From positions 62,001 through 126,000 of the forward strand of contig BNCN01000006.1 in NCBI GenBank assembly GCA_014656495.1: a DNA stretch of 64,000 bases, given 5' to 3'. This stretch comes from Comamonas sp. KCTC 72670. Lineage in GTDB: Bacteria; Myxococcota; Myxococcia; Myxococcales; Myxococcaceae. The notes under the pieces are model-generated. The model was given only the letters and a program-made list of their open reading frames with translations, searched no databases and was not told where the DNA came from. Position 1 is the stretch's first letter. Each line of letters begins with the position of its first letter. Both the position numbers and the translations under genes were made by a program. This document shows, in pieces, positions 6,752-15,475 of the stretch.

Positions 6752-9501
6752 ACCCGAGCGAGCGCCTGCTCAGGCAGTTCCGGGACCTGGTGACGGTGCG
6801 CCTGGAGCGCATCACCCGGTCCTTGATGGAGCTGGAGACCGGCGCCAGCGCGGAGGCGGGGCGCGGCGTGCTGCGTGAGCTGCACGGCCTCAAGGGCGAG
6901 GCCCGGATGATGGGCTTCGATGACGTGAATGTGCTCGTCCACCAGATGGAGGAGCTGGTCCGCTGCACGGAGCCGCTGCGGTATGCGTTGTCGCCCACGT
7001 CCACGGACGCCCTGCTGACCACGGCGGACGCGGTGCTCGTGTTCTCCGGCACGCAGCCGGCGGAGGCGCCTCCGCCCGCGGTGGAGCGGCTCGTCGCGTG
7101 GCTGCAGGAGTGCGTTCGCGCCGAGGTGGAGCGGTTGCCGGGCGGTGGCGAGTCCGCGGAACGCCCCGCGGTCGAGCACGGCGCGGACGAACACTCACGG
7201 GGCCGGGGCGCTTCGGGTGGGGCGCAGGGGGTCCACACCTCGGGGCCCGGGACGCCTCCCGGCAAGGACAGTGGCGCGCAGTCCGCCTGGAGCACCTCGG
7301 CGGTGGGCAGCACGCCGCAGGCCACGCTCCCCGCTCGGGACGGCGAGGGGCTTTCAGCCGCGGGCACCTCACGCGTCGTGGGTGGCACGACGCCGTCCGC
7401 ACCCCCTGCGCGTGACGGAGAGGGCAGCTCGTCGGCATCGGCGGGAGCCTCTCTCGTCGCGGGGAGCGGCGTGAAGTCCGCGTCGCCAGCTCGAGACAAT
7501 GGACACCTTCCGCCAGCGGGAGCCTCCCTGGTCGTTGGGAGCACCGCGTCCGCCAGCCCCGCGCGCGGGATGGGGAGTTCGACGCAAGTCACTGCACCTG
7601 TCCGTGAGGGGGCCGCTGGTTCCTCGCGAAGAGGAGGAACCGCCAGCGAGGCTCCGGCCCACCCAGGCGCGGCGGTCCGGAGCACGACGTCGAGCCTCGT
7701 GTCGCCCGCGTCGGGTGCGACCTCCTCGGCGCGGGGCGTTCGCGACCCCATCCGGGCCACCGACGCTCGTGGCGCCACCGGTACGCCCGTGTCCCGGCAG
7801 CCCGAGCCGCGCCCGGACACGGCGGTGCGCATCGGCGTGGAGAGCCTGGACCTGCTCACCAGCGCCGTCACCAACCTCACGCAGGTGGCCCGTCGCCGGG
7901 AGCTGGCCAACGCCCGCCGTCTGGCGCTGGCCCGCGAGTTGAGCCAGCTCGCGCGCGAGGCCGAGGACCTGGGCCCCGCGGGCGCCGCGCTCGCCGCGCG
8001 CTTGGGCTCCGCCAAGGAGCTGGCCGCCGCGCTCCACCGTGAGTCGAAGCTCCTCTCCAACGCGGAGCTGCGCGACCTGGGCATGGTGGTGGAGGAGGTG
8101 CAGACGCTGCGCATGCTGCCCCTCTCCGTCCTCTTCGAGCCCTATCCCCGCATGGTGCGAGACCTCTCCCGCGAGCTGGGCAAGGAGGTGGAGCTCGTCG
8201 TCGACGGCGAGGACACCCGCGCCGACCGCGCGGTGGTGGAGGCCCTGCGCGAGCCGCTGATGCACCTGGTCCGCAACGCGCTGGACCACGGCCTGGAGAC
8301 CCGCGTGGACCGGGTGTCCGCGGACAAGAAGCCGCGCGGCTGCCTGACGCTGCGCGCCGCCCGAGAGGGCAGCCGCATCAACCTCCGCGTCGAGGACGAC
8401 GGCATGGGAATGGACCCGGCCCACCTCCGCAAGGTGGCCGTGCGCCGCGGACTGCTCGACGAGAGCGCGGCCCATGCGTTGTCGGACGCGGCGGCCCGGG
8501 AGCTCGTCTTCCTCCCCGGGTTCACCTCGCGCGACGTCGTCACGGACCTGTCGGGCCGGGGCGTCGGGCTGGACGCCGTCCGCACCTCCATCCAGGGCCT
8601 GGGGGGCGACGTGGGCGTGGAGTCGGCGCCGGGCTGGGGCACCATCTTCGAGCTCCGCGTCCCCGTCTCGCTCACCGTGGCGCCGCTGCTCTTCATCCAG
8701 GTGGGCTCGGAGACGCTGGCGCTGAGCGCCACCCATGTCTCCCGGGCGCTCAAGGTGGACTTCGCCGACCTGTGCGAGGTGGCGGGACGTCCCTCCCTGC
8801 TCGTGGAGGGGCGGGTGTTGCCGCTGGCCTCGCTGGCGTCGTTGATGGGGCTGGAGCCGGAGCGCCCCGCCCGGGAGGGGGAGCTGGCCCTGGTGGTGAA
8901 GAGCCAGAGCGGCGCGGCGGCGCTGGTGGTGGACCGCGTCCTGGAGGAGCGGGTCCAGGCCATCCTCCCGTTGAAGGGAATCCTGGGGCGCTTCGGCCAC
9001 CTCACCGGTGCGACGTCCCTGGCGGATGGACGCCTGGCCATGGTGCTCTCCGCCGCTCATCTCACCGCGAGCGCCCATCACGGCCACGCCCTGCCGCGTC
9101 CGGCGCCTTCTGCCGCGCCGGGACCCGAGGCCCGGCGCCGGCGCATCCTCGTGGTGGATGATTCACCCCTCACCCGGGAGCTCATCGCCAACCTCCTGGA
9201 GGCGGTGGGCTATGACACCGTCATCGCAGCGGATGGCGCGGAGGCGCTGGAGGTCTTGGACTCTTATTCCGTGGACCTGGTCGTCACGGACCTGGAGATG
9301 CCCGGCGTGGACGGCCTGGAGCTGGCCCGGCGCCTGAAGGGAACCCCCGCCCGTTCGCGGTTGCCCGTGGTCATCCTCACCACCCGGGGAGGGGAGGAGG
9401 ACCGGCGGCGGGGATTCGCGGCGGGGGTGGACGGCTACATCACCAAGGGCGACCTGGTGCGCCAGGACCTGGTGGACGTGGTGCGGCGGCTGCTGGGCTG
9501 A
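6748..9501 (+). CDS. cheA3: Hybrid chemotaxis histidine kinase CheA3 with C-terminal receiver
   Basis: The kinase of the Che3 system, 917 residues from a GTG that overlaps the mcp3B stop. Domain order: an Hpt domain with phospho-acceptor His46 in ELHGLKGEARMMGF; a long Ser/Ala/Pro/Gly-rich linker (about 135-350) with imperfect repeats built on PARDGEG and AGASLVVGS; dimerisation helices from about 360; a HATPase domain (N-box RNALDHGLE near 510, G-boxes DDGMGMD and GRGVGLD); a CheW-like regulatory domain (about 640-780); and a receiver domain (about 796-917) with VVDDSP, phospho-acceptor D848 in VTDLEMPG, and Lys in YITKGD. There is no P2 CheY-binding domain and no separate cheY in the cluster, so the fused receiver probably acts as phosphate sink or local output. 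Confidence 0.93.
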   Translation: MNPSERLLRQFRDLVTVRLERITRSLMELETGASAEAGRGVLRELHGLKGEARMMGFDDVNVLVHQMEELVRCTEPLRYALSPTSTDALLTTADAVLVFSGTQPAEAPPPAVERLVAWLQECVRAEVERLPGGGESAERPAVEHGADEHSRGRGASGGAQGVHTSGPGTPPGKDSGAQSAWSTSAVGSTPQATLPARDGEGLSAAGTSRVVGGTTPSAPPARDGEGSSSASAGASLVAGSGVKSASPARDNGHLPPAGASLVVGSTASASPARGMGSSTQVTAPVREGAAGSSRRGGTASEAPAHPGAAVRSTTSSLVSPASGATSSARGVRDPIRATDARGATGTPVSRQPEPRPDTAVRIGVESLDLLTSAVTNLTQVARRRELANARRLALARELSQLAREAEDLGPAGAALAARLGSAKELAAALHRESKLLSNAELRDLGMVVEEVQTLRMLPLSVLFEPYPRMVRDLSRELGKEVELVVDGEDTRADRAVVEALREPLMHLVRNALDHGLETRVDRVSADKKPRGCLTLRAAREGSRINLRVEDDGMGMDPAHLRKVAVRRGLLDESAAHALSDAAARELVFLPGFTSRDVVTDLSGRGVGLDAVRTSIQGLGGDVGVESAPGWGTIFELRVPVSLTVAPLLFIQVGSETLALSATHVSRALKVDFADLCEVAGRPSLLVEGRVLPLASLASLMGLEPERPAREGELALVVKSQSGAAALVVDRVLEERVQAILPLKGILGRFGHLTGATSLADGRLAMVLSAAHLTASAHHGHALPRPAPSAAPGPEARRRRILVVDDSPLTRELIANLLEAVGYDTVIAADGAEALEVLDSYSVDLVVTDLEMPGVDGLELARRLKGTPARSRLPVVILTTRGGEEDRRRGFAAGVDGYITKGDLVRQDLVDVVRRLLG

Positions 9502-9711
9502 CCGCGCCTCGCGGTGGTCATCCTCCCCCCGCGTAGCGGCGGGCTCCTGGCCCTGTTGACGATGCGGGCGCTCCGGCACACCTGCGCCGTCTCAACGGAG
9601 GGCTCGCCCCCTTCGCCGAGTCCGCGTGAGCGTCGCGTGACGCGGAGGCGGGCCGTGGCGGCAGCCCGCCCTCATCCGGAGGCGCTCCCTTCGCGCCTCT
9701 CCAGCTACGGC

Positions 9712-10470
9712 TCACTCCAGGGTGAAGTGATAGTTGGCGCCGTAGTTGCTGTCGTAGCGCATGCAGGAGCTTCGGTCCGCGTTGAGGAACCACAGCTCCA
9801 GGTTGCGGGCGCCAGCCGGCGCGGTGAGGGTCGTGGGCACGGAGTAACCGGCGTGGGTGACGGCCGTCTCCTGGATGGGGCCGTTGTCGAAGCGGTACTG
9901 CGCGACAATCGCCCAGGCCGGGCCGTTGTAGGTCGCGCGGCACTCGGGCAGGCGGGACGCGTCGTAGTTGATGATGAACGGCTCGCCAGCGCGCAGCGTG
10001 CCCGCCACCAGCTCGCTCCAGTTCGAGGTGAAGGAGAGCGTCGGCGCGCCGATGGGGAAGTGGTAGTTGCTGCCGTGGTTGGAGTCCCACGCCTTGCAGC
10101 CCGGGCTCGAGATGTCGAACCACAGCACCAGGGCGCCGGTCGACGTCGCCGGGAGGTGCAGGGTGCGCTGGGTGGGCTGGTTGTTCGGCTCGTGGCCGGC
10201 CACCCAGAAGCTCACCACCGGGCCCTGGTTCACCTGGACATGGCCGGTGATGGTCCAGGTCGGCTGGCCCGAGGAGTTCGTGCTCCGGCACTGCGGAAGG
10301 CGGCTGACGTCGTAGTTGACGACCACCGCGCCGCCCATCGGAATCACGTCCACCGACGGCGTCTCGTTCCAGTTGCCATCGAAGTCGATGGAGACAGGGG
10401 TCGTCTGTGCCGCGGCCGTGGAGGCCACCAGCACGAGGGGCAGGAGGGAGGAGAGAAGTTGCCGGACCAC
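9712..10470 (-). CDS. Secreted two-repeat protein (DUF6209-like), inserted in the che3 operon
   Basis: A 252-residue exported protein of unknown function. The GTG start has an AAAGGAG ribosome site six bases upstream and is followed by a signal peptide ending STAAA. The mature part is two copies of a domain of about 110 residues. Each has a beta-strand with W (DFDGNW, FTSNW), a YDxSRLPxCR motif, a W-x-I segment, and an L-x-LWF strand, closing with WDSNHGSNYHF or YDSNYGANYHF. Each repeat holds two Cys that could pair. I believe such proteins are called DUF6209 in myxobacteria, but that label is from memory. A paralogue lies at 63012-63821. It sits on the opposite strand between cheA3 and cheB3, genes that are adjacent in the che3 cluster as published, so it is a lineage-specific insertion. 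No chemotaxis role can be claimed. Confidence 0.75.
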   Translation of the reverse strand: MVRQLLSSLLPLVLVASTAAAQTTPVSIDFDGNWNETPSVDVIPMGGAVVVNYDVSRLPQCRSTNSSGQPTWTITGHVQVNQGPVVSFWVAGHEPNNQPTQRTLHLPATSTGALVLWFDISSPGCKAWDSNHGSNYHFPIGAPTLSFTSNWSELVAGTLRAGEPFIINYDASRLPECRATYNGPAWAIVAQYRFDNGPIQETAVTHAGYSVPTTLTAPAGARNLELWFLNADRSSCMRYDSNYGANYHFTLE

Positions 10471-10645
10471 GATGCGCTCCTTTCGAGCGGGAGTAGGACC
10501 GGGCGGCGCTATCCCGCCCCCGCGCATCAGGTCAATGGGGATTTCCCAGCTTATGAGAATAGGTCGGATAGGCGCCATGTCGAGGGGGCGCGCCCAGGCC
10601 GAGGCGCTCCGCTTCGCCCGTGCGCCGCGTGCTTCATCGCGGCGG

Positions 10646-10742
10646 CCCCTGGTCATGCTCACCACCCGTGGAGGGGAGGAGGACCGGCGGCGGGGGTTGG
10701 CGGCGCCATCATCCAGGGCCGCCGGCGCGCCAGGAGCTGGTC
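10646..10742 (+). pseudogene. Decayed duplicate of the 3' end of cheA3
   Basis: Bases 10646-10705 match cheA3 bases 9364-9423 at 55 of 60 positions, encoding [13 protein letters not shown] in both. Beyond 10705 the match continues with a deletion: a short stretch resembling the CheA3 ITKGDLVRQDLV coding segment (GCGCGCCAGGAGCTGGT versus GTGCGCCAGGACCTGGT). The reading frame is lost after GLAA. The likeliest reading is that cheA3 and cheB3 were once adjacent and this fossil marks the right-hand boundary of the insertion carrying the secreted-protein gene. Confidence 0.8.
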
Positions 10743-10762
10743 TGTCAGGCCCTTGCATTGGC

Positions 10763-10768
10763 TATACT
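10763..10768 (+). promoter_or_regulatory. Possible -10 element for cheB3
   Basis: TATACT occurs 31 bases before the cheB3 ATG, inside the junction left by the insertion. No convincing -35 lies 16-18 bases upstream. Since cheB3 is now cut off from the crdB-cheA3 operon, it needs its own promoter, and this is the best candidate. Confidence 0.3.
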
Positions 10769-10799
10769 CCCCGGCTCGCGCACGGGGTATGGACAGGGC

Positions 10800-11858
10800 A
10801 TGGGCAAGAAAGTGTCGGTGCTGGTGGTCGATGACTCCCTCATCTGCCGACAGCTCATCTGCGAGGCGCTGAGCAAGGACCCCGATATCGAAGTCGTGGG
10901 CACCTGCGCGGACGGCAAGCAGGCCGTGGAGATGACCAAGGAGCTGCGTCCCCACGTCATCACCATGGACGTGGACATGCCCGTCATGGATGGGCTCACG
11001 GCCACCGAGCACATCATGGCCGAGTGCCCCACGCCCATCCTGGTGCTCACGGCGGACCCTCGCTCGCAGGCGCCGGAGCTGACGTACCGCGCGCTGGAGC
11101 TGGGGGCGCTCGCCCTGCAAATCAAGCCCGCCATCGACGCGGGGCCGGACGCGTGGAACCTGGTGCGCGAAATCCGGCTGCTGTCCTCGGTGCGCGTCAT
11201 CCGTCACCTGCGCCGGCCGCAGCGCGGTCCGCTGCTGCCGCCCCGGGTGGCGACGTCGGTGCTGCCCGCGGTGTCCATGGGCGTGGTGGTGGTGGCGGCG
11301 AGCACCGGCGGGCCCCAGGTGCTCTTCAAGATGTTGTCGGAGCTGCCCGCGGACTTCCCGGCGCCCATCGTCATCGTCCAGCACATCAACGCGGCCTTCG
11401 CGGAGTCGCTCGCGGGGTGGCTCGCGGGGGCCAGCAAGCTGAAGGTCCGGCTGGCGCAGGACGGCGAGCCGCTGATGCCGGGGCACGTGCTCATCGCGCC
11501 GCCGGGGCAGCACACCCTGATTCCCTTCCGGGGGCGGGTGGGGCTCAAGGTGGGCGTGGAGCGGGACGGGCACATGCCTTCGGGGACGGTGCTGCTGGAG
11601 AGCGCGGCGCGGACCTACGGCCGGCGCGCGGTGGGCCTGGTGCTGACGGGCATGGGCGCGGATGGCGCGGACGGGCTGCTCGCCATCAAGCAGGCCGGAG
11701 GCCTGGCGGTGGCGCAGAACGAGGAGTCCTGCGTGGTGTTCGGCATGCCGGGCGCGGCGGTGGAGCGCAAGGCGGTGGACCACCTCATCCACGGTGACGA
11801 CGTCGCGGCGACGCTGGTTCGGCTGTCCCGGGGCGAGTCCCTCGCGGTGGGGCGCTGA
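10800..11858 (+). CDS. cheB3: Protein-glutamate methylesterase CheB3
   Basis: Removes methyl groups from MCP glutamates to reset receptor sensitivity in the Che3 system. The product has 352 residues. The N-terminal receiver domain has VVDDS, phospho-acceptor Asp in [13 protein letters not shown], and a Thr at the expected place in LVLTADP. After a linker rich in Arg and Pro comes the esterase domain, with the catalytic triad visible as Ser in AASTGGPQ, His in VQHIN, and Asp in GMGADGADG. The ATG is preceded by the weak site ACAGGGC. cheR3 follows after 6 bases, so the two antagonistic adaptation enzymes are co-transcribed. Confidence 0.93.
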   Translation: MGKKVSVLVVDDSLICRQLICEALSKDPDIEVVGTCADGKQAVEMTKELRPHVITMDVDMPVMDGLTATEHIMAECPTPILVLTADPRSQAPELTYRALELGALALQIKPAIDAGPDAWNLVREIRLLSSVRVIRHLRRPQRGPLLPPRVATSVLPAVSMGVVVVAASTGGPQVLFKMLSELPADFPAPIVIVQHINAAFAESLAGWLAGASKLKVRLAQDGEPLMPGHVLIAPPGQHTLIPFRGRVGLKVGVERDGHMPSGTVLLESAARTYGRRAVGLVLTGMGADGADGLLAIKQAGGLAVAQNEESCVVFGMPGAAVERKAVDHLIHGDDVAATLVRLSRGESLAVGR

Positions 11859-11864
11859 CCACGG

Positions 11865-13292
11865 GTGGCCGGCGGCGCGCAATGGTCCGAGGTGCGCGCC
11901 TTCTTGACGGCGCACACGGGCATGGCGCTGAGCGTGCCGCAAATCCGGCGGCTCGATGAACGGCTGGTGGCGCGCAGTCAGGGGCTCACGCCGCACCAGT
12001 ACCTGATGTTCCTCCGGTCTCCGGCGGGCACGACGGACCTGGAGGACCTGGTCGCCGCGCTGGTGGTGAACAAGACGGACCTCTTCCGGGATGACCTGCA
12101 GCTCGCGGCGTTCCGGAGCCAGGTGTTGACGCCATTGGTTGCGCGGCGCCGGAGGCCCTTGCGTGTCTGGAGCGCGGGGTGCGCCACGGGCGAGGAGGTG
12201 GCCACGCTGCTCGTCCTCCTCGCGGAGGCGGGCGCGGATCCGGGCAGCACGGTGCTGGGGACGGACATCTCCGGGGAGGTGCTGAACCGCGCGCGGTGGT
12301 GGTCCTACAGCCGCGAGCAGCTCAACCGCGTCCCGCCCGAGCTTCGCTCGCGCTACTTCACCCGGTCCGGCGCGAAGGAGTCCCTGTCCCCGGCCTTGCG
12401 TGAGCGCGCGAGCTTCCAGTGCCACAACCTGATGGCCCGGCCGTATCCGGAGGCGCCGGGCGGGGGCGGCTTCGACGTCATCTTCTGCCGCAACGTCCTC
12501 ATCTACTTCACGGCCGAGGCGTTCCAGCGCACGGTGGAGGCGCTGGCCGCGAGCCTGGCGCCTGGTGGCACGTTGGTGCTGTCCGCGTCGGAGCCGCTGC
12601 TCCAGGTGCCCCCCTCGCTGCGGGTGCACCGGGGGGAGCAGGCCTTCTTCTACGTTCGCCCGGAAGGGGAGACACCGCCGGACGCCCCCTTGGCGGTGGC
12701 GGCGCCAGGCCGCGTGGCTTCTAAACCGAGCCCCGCAGCGGGCTTCTCCGTGCGCCCGAAAGAGGCGCCACCACCGGACGCCTCCGTGATGGTGTCGGTG
12801 CCACGCCGTGGGGCCTCGAAAGCGAGCGCTGCCGCCGACTTCCCCGTGCGCCCGAAAGAGGCGGCGCCGGGCGCCCCTGGGGCGGTGGCGGCGCCGCCCA
12901 GCGTGGCCTCGAAGGCGAGCCCCGCAGCCGAGAAGGGGGGGCTCAGCGCCACGCCGCAGCCGACCACTCCGGATGCCTTCCTGGAAGCGGACCTGCTCTT
13001 CGCCTGTGTCCTGGACGGCGCCGCCTCGGGCGTGCCGGACAGCGTCTCGGAGCGGGACTTGCGCCGCTGTCTCAGCTTCGACCCGGACCACGCCGCCGCC
13101 CGTTACCTGCTCGGCCTCCTCCTGGAGCAGTGTCGGCGCGCCGCCGAGGCCACTGGTGAGTACCGGCGGGCGCTGCAGTCCCTGGAGGCCGGCCGTGCCC
13201 GCCCGGTGCCCTTCTTCCTCAATCCCGACCGTCTCCGGATTGCCTGTGCGCACGCTGCCGAGCGGCTGGAATCTTCCCGCCGGAAGCGCTGA
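11865..13292 (+). CDS. cheR3: Chemoreceptor methyltransferase CheR3 with repeat linker and TPR-like tail
   Basis: Transfers methyl groups from S-adenosylmethionine to MCP glutamates. The protein has 475 residues from a GTG start. The CheR core (1-265) has the helical N-domain with KTDLFRD, the SAM motif SAGCATGEE, GTDISGEVLNRAR, and FDVIFCRNVLIYF. Residues about 262-358 are a low-complexity linker of three imperfect 32-residue repeats built on VRPKEAPPPDAP and ASKASPAA. The tail (about 365-475) carries a TPR-like stretch (DHAAARYLLGLLLEQCRR), a known way for CheR proteins to tether to partners. It is longer than classic CheR (about 280). Confidence 0.92.
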   Translation: MAGGAQWSEVRAFLTAHTGMALSVPQIRRLDERLVARSQGLTPHQYLMFLRSPAGTTDLEDLVAALVVNKTDLFRDDLQLAAFRSQVLTPLVARRRRPLRVWSAGCATGEEVATLLVLLAEAGADPGSTVLGTDISGEVLNRARWWSYSREQLNRVPPELRSRYFTRSGAKESLSPALRERASFQCHNLMARPYPEAPGGGGFDVIFCRNVLIYFTAEAFQRTVEALAASLAPGGTLVLSASEPLLQVPPSLRVHRGEQAFFYVRPEGETPPDAPLAVAAPGRVASKPSPAAGFSVRPKEAPPPDASVMVSVPRRGASKASAAADFPVRPKEAAPGAPGAVAAPPSVASKASPAAEKGGLSATPQPTTPDAFLEADLLFACVLDGAASGVPDSVSERDLRRCLSFDPDHAAARYLLGLLLEQCRRAAEATGEYRRALQSLEAGRARPVPFFLNPDRLRIACAHAAERLESSRRKR

Positions 13293-13378
13293 CCGGCCAG
13301 CCGGGCGGGCCGCGGCGGGGAGGGGAGGTGCGAGAGAAGAACGGACGGGCCGGACGTTTGGTCCTAAGATGGCGCCCG

Positions 13379-14224
13379 ATGCGAAGCTTGGCGCTGATTT
13401 CCCTGCTGGCCCTCCCAGGTTGCTTCTACCCCGCTGACCGCGGCCGCGCCCTCGAGGCGAAGGTCGACCGGCTCGGCGCTGACACGGCTCAGATTCAGAC
13501 GGAGCTGAAGGAGGCGCGCGAGCAGCTCGCCGCCGCGCTCCCGATAATCGACGAGAAGGTCGCCGAGGTCACCAAGGCCCTCAAGGGGCTGGACACCGCC
13601 GCGCGCCGCAAGGACGCGGACATCGGCGTCCAGTTCCAGAAGACGGTCGAGGACCTCGCGCAGCTCCGGGGCCAGGTGGAGACCTACCTCCACAAAATCT
13701 CCGAGCTGGAGACCGCCCTGGCCGCGCAGGACCAGAAGCTCATCGCCATGCAGGGCGAGGCGGCGCTGAAGGAGGCCGAGGCCAAGAAGAAGGCCGAGGA
13801 ACTCAAGCGCCCCGCGGACAAGAAGGAGTTCCTCGCGCTCGCCAAGGAGAAGGCCAAGGCCGGGGACGTCATTCTGGCGCGCCAGCTCTACAACGAGTTC
13901 ATGAAGAAGTGGGCCAAGGACCCGCTGGTCGGGGACGCCCACTTCGGCCTCGGCGAGACGTACTTCTCCGAGTCCAAGTGCCGCGAGGCCCTCTTCGAGT
14001 ACGGCAAGGTGCTGCAGGACTACCCGAAGGCGGACTCCGCGCCGGAGTCCTACCTGCGCTCGTCGGACTGCTTCGCCCAGCTGAAGATGAAGGAGGAGTC
14101 GCGGCTGGCGCTCGAGGAGCTCATCAAGAGCTACCCGAAGTCGCCCGAGGCGAAGACGGCGAAGGACCGCATCGCCGAGCTGGACAAGCCGAAGACGCCG
14201 CCGGCCAAGAAGGGCAAGAAGTGA
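13379..14224 (+). CDS. Coiled-coil/TPR lipoprotein (CpoB/YbgF-like)
   Basis: A 281-residue envelope lipoprotein. The ATG is chosen because it places the lipobox ALPGC directly at the start, with Cys15 as the lipidation site; a GTG at 13328 is possible but would spoil the signal. Residues about 25-160 are heptad-rich, predicting a long coiled coil. The C-terminal half has three tetratricopeptide-like repeats (ARQLYNEFMKKWAKDP, GDAHFGLGETYF, AALFEYGKVLQDYPK-type), the arrangement of CpoB/YbgF, which couples Tol-Pal to peptidoglycan synthesis. A Lys-rich tail closes it. Its stop overlaps the next gene's start by four bases, so it is coupled to the candidate selenoprotein. Tol-Pal function is inferred from architecture. 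Confidence 0.75.
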   Translation: MRSLALISLLALPGCFYPADRGRALEAKVDRLGADTAQIQTELKEAREQLAAALPIIDEKVAEVTKALKGLDTAARRKDADIGVQFQKTVEDLAQLRGQVETYLHKISELETALAAQDQKLIAMQGEAALKEAEAKKKAEELKRPADKKEFLALAKEKAKAGDVILARQLYNEFMKKWAKDPLVGDAHFGLGETYFSESKCREALFEYGKVLQDYPKADSAPESYLRSSDCFAQLKMKEESRLALEELIKSYPKSPEAKTAKDRIAELDKPKTPPAKKGKK

Positions 14225-15366
14225 GCCCGCGCCCGGTGAAGCTGGCCGCGCTCGCGCTGCTGCTCCTGCTGCCGATGGTGGCGGGGGCGGCGCCCAAGCA
14301 GCTCGTCCTCCTCTTCACCGGAGACAACGGGGGCGAAGTCGCCCCCTGTGGTTGAAGGCACAATCCCTCTGGCGGTCTTGCCAGACGAAAAGTCGTGATT
14401 GAGAAGGAGCGCAAGCAGGGCGCTCCCGTGCTCGTGCTGGACGCGGGCAACGCGCTCTTCAAGAGCCGGGACAGCGCCGCTGCTCCGGACGCGAGGGCGC
14501 GCGCGGAGCTCATCCTGTCGCAGATGGACGCGCAGGGCACCGCGGCCATGGCCGTGGGCACGCGGGACCTCGGGCTCGGCGTGGACTTCCTCCAGGCGCA
14601 GACGCGGAAGGCGAAGCTGAAGCTCCTGTCGGCGAACCTCGTGGACGCCCAGGAGAAGCGCCTGTTCCCCGCCTCGATGGTGACGAAGCTGCAAGGCGTC
14701 TCGGTGGGCGTGGTGGGCGTCTCGCCGGAGACCCCCAAGCCCGTGCCGGTGGGGATTCCCGCCAAGGGCGCGCCCCAGGAGCTGGTGCGGGGCCTCCCTG
14801 GCGACGCGCTCGTGGCGGCCGAGGTCCGGCGCCTGCGGACGGAGTCCAAGGTGGACATCGTCGTGGTGCTCGCGGCGGTGCCGTATGACGAGGCCCTGCG
14901 CCTGGCGGACCAGGTGGAAGGCGTGGACTTCGTGGTGCAGTCCCACGACGGCCGGCCCCCGGGGTACGCGCAGAAGCAGGGCCAGGCCACCGTGATTCCG
15001 CCCGGGGACCGGGGACGTCAGCTGGCGAAGCTGGTGCTCCAGGTGGCCGGGAAGGGGCGCTTCGAGGACGCCGCCGAGCAGGACCGGATGCGGCAGAGCC
15101 TGCGGCTGCTCGACGACAACCTCGCCCGGGCGAAGAAGCGGCTCGCCAGCAGCCAGGACGCGGGGGAGAAGCGGGCCCTGGAGCAGAGCGTCGCCAGCCT
15201 GGAAGCCCGGCAGGCGTCCCTGCGCGAGACGCTGGCGGGCGGCGCAACGGGGGGCGGCCGCACGCATCTATTGTCGTACATCCAGCTTGGAAGTGACGTG
15301 CCGGCGGATCCGGCCGTTCAGAAGCGGGTGGAGCGCGTCGAGCCTCCAGGCTCGGCGGCCCATTGA
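14221..15366 (+). CDS. Exported phosphoesterase-like protein, candidate selenoprotein (in-frame UGA = Sec45)
   Basis: The reading frame from the GTG at 14221 meets TGA at 14353-14355 (codon 45) and continues in the same frame for 336 more codons. Reading the UGA as selenocysteine gives 381 residues. The start has a signal peptide ending MVAGA. The UGA lies in GEVAPCG-U-RHNPSGGLARR. In related UshA/metallophosphoesterase-like lipoproteins, as I recall them, this is a CGC motif, so Sec replaces the second Cys. Beyond it are NALFKSRDS, MAVGTRDLGLGVDFL, SANLVD and VVQSHDG, matching the fold of 5'-nucleotidase phosphoesterases, but metal-ligand signatures (DxH, GNH) are degraded. A C-terminal coiled coil (about 280-345) follows. 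A bSECIS-like hairpin lies directly after the UGA. Alternative: a nonsense-disrupted gene. Confidence 0.78.
14356..14385 (+). promoter_or_regulatory. Bacterial SECIS-like element after the UGA codon
   Basis: A perfect 6-bp stem (TCTGGC at 14368-14373, GCCAGA at 14380-14385) closes an apical loop GGTCTT. The loop begins 18 bases after the UGA. Position and a GGUCU loop match the SelB-binding hairpin of E. coli fdhF and the general bSECIS rule of a G-starting loop 16-37 bases downstream. Confidence 0.8.
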
Positions 15367-15378
15367 TCCGAGCTGGCC

Positions 15379-15407
15379 TTGTGAAGCGGTCCAAGCGCCA
15401 TTATAAG
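15379..15407 (+). promoter_or_regulatory. Promoter of rpmE
   Basis: TTGTGA (15379-15384), a 17-base spacer, and TATAAG (15402-15407) form a good vegetative promoter about 70 bases upstream of rpmE, as expected for a ribosomal protein gene. Confidence 0.65.
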
Positions 15408-15475
15408 CGCCGACCATCCCTCAGCGCCGGACCTCCCACCCCTGGGGGTGGGGGCAAGGCATACTGGAGCGTGCC

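Larger units (their letters stand above)
10471..10799. other. Intergenic region between inserted gene and cheB3
   Basis: This 329-base stretch has no gene I can support. It holds the divergent promoters of the inserted secreted-protein gene and of cheB3, and from 10646 a decayed copy of the cheA3 3' end. Short open frames across it do not have coherent products. Confidence 0.6.

Noticed and set aside
9502-9711. Possible second partial copy of the cheA3 end just after its stop (GGTGGTCATCCTC around 9512)
   Set aside because: The match is only about 13 bases and the sequence beyond differs, so it could be chance in GC-rich DNA.
14221-14355. Reading the first 44 codons as a separate small gene ending at the TGA, with a second gene starting at GTG 14395
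   Set aside because: The signal peptide and CGx-x4-GGLARR motif belong together across the TGA, the frame is unbroken, and a SECIS-like hairpin follows, so one recoded gene explains it better.
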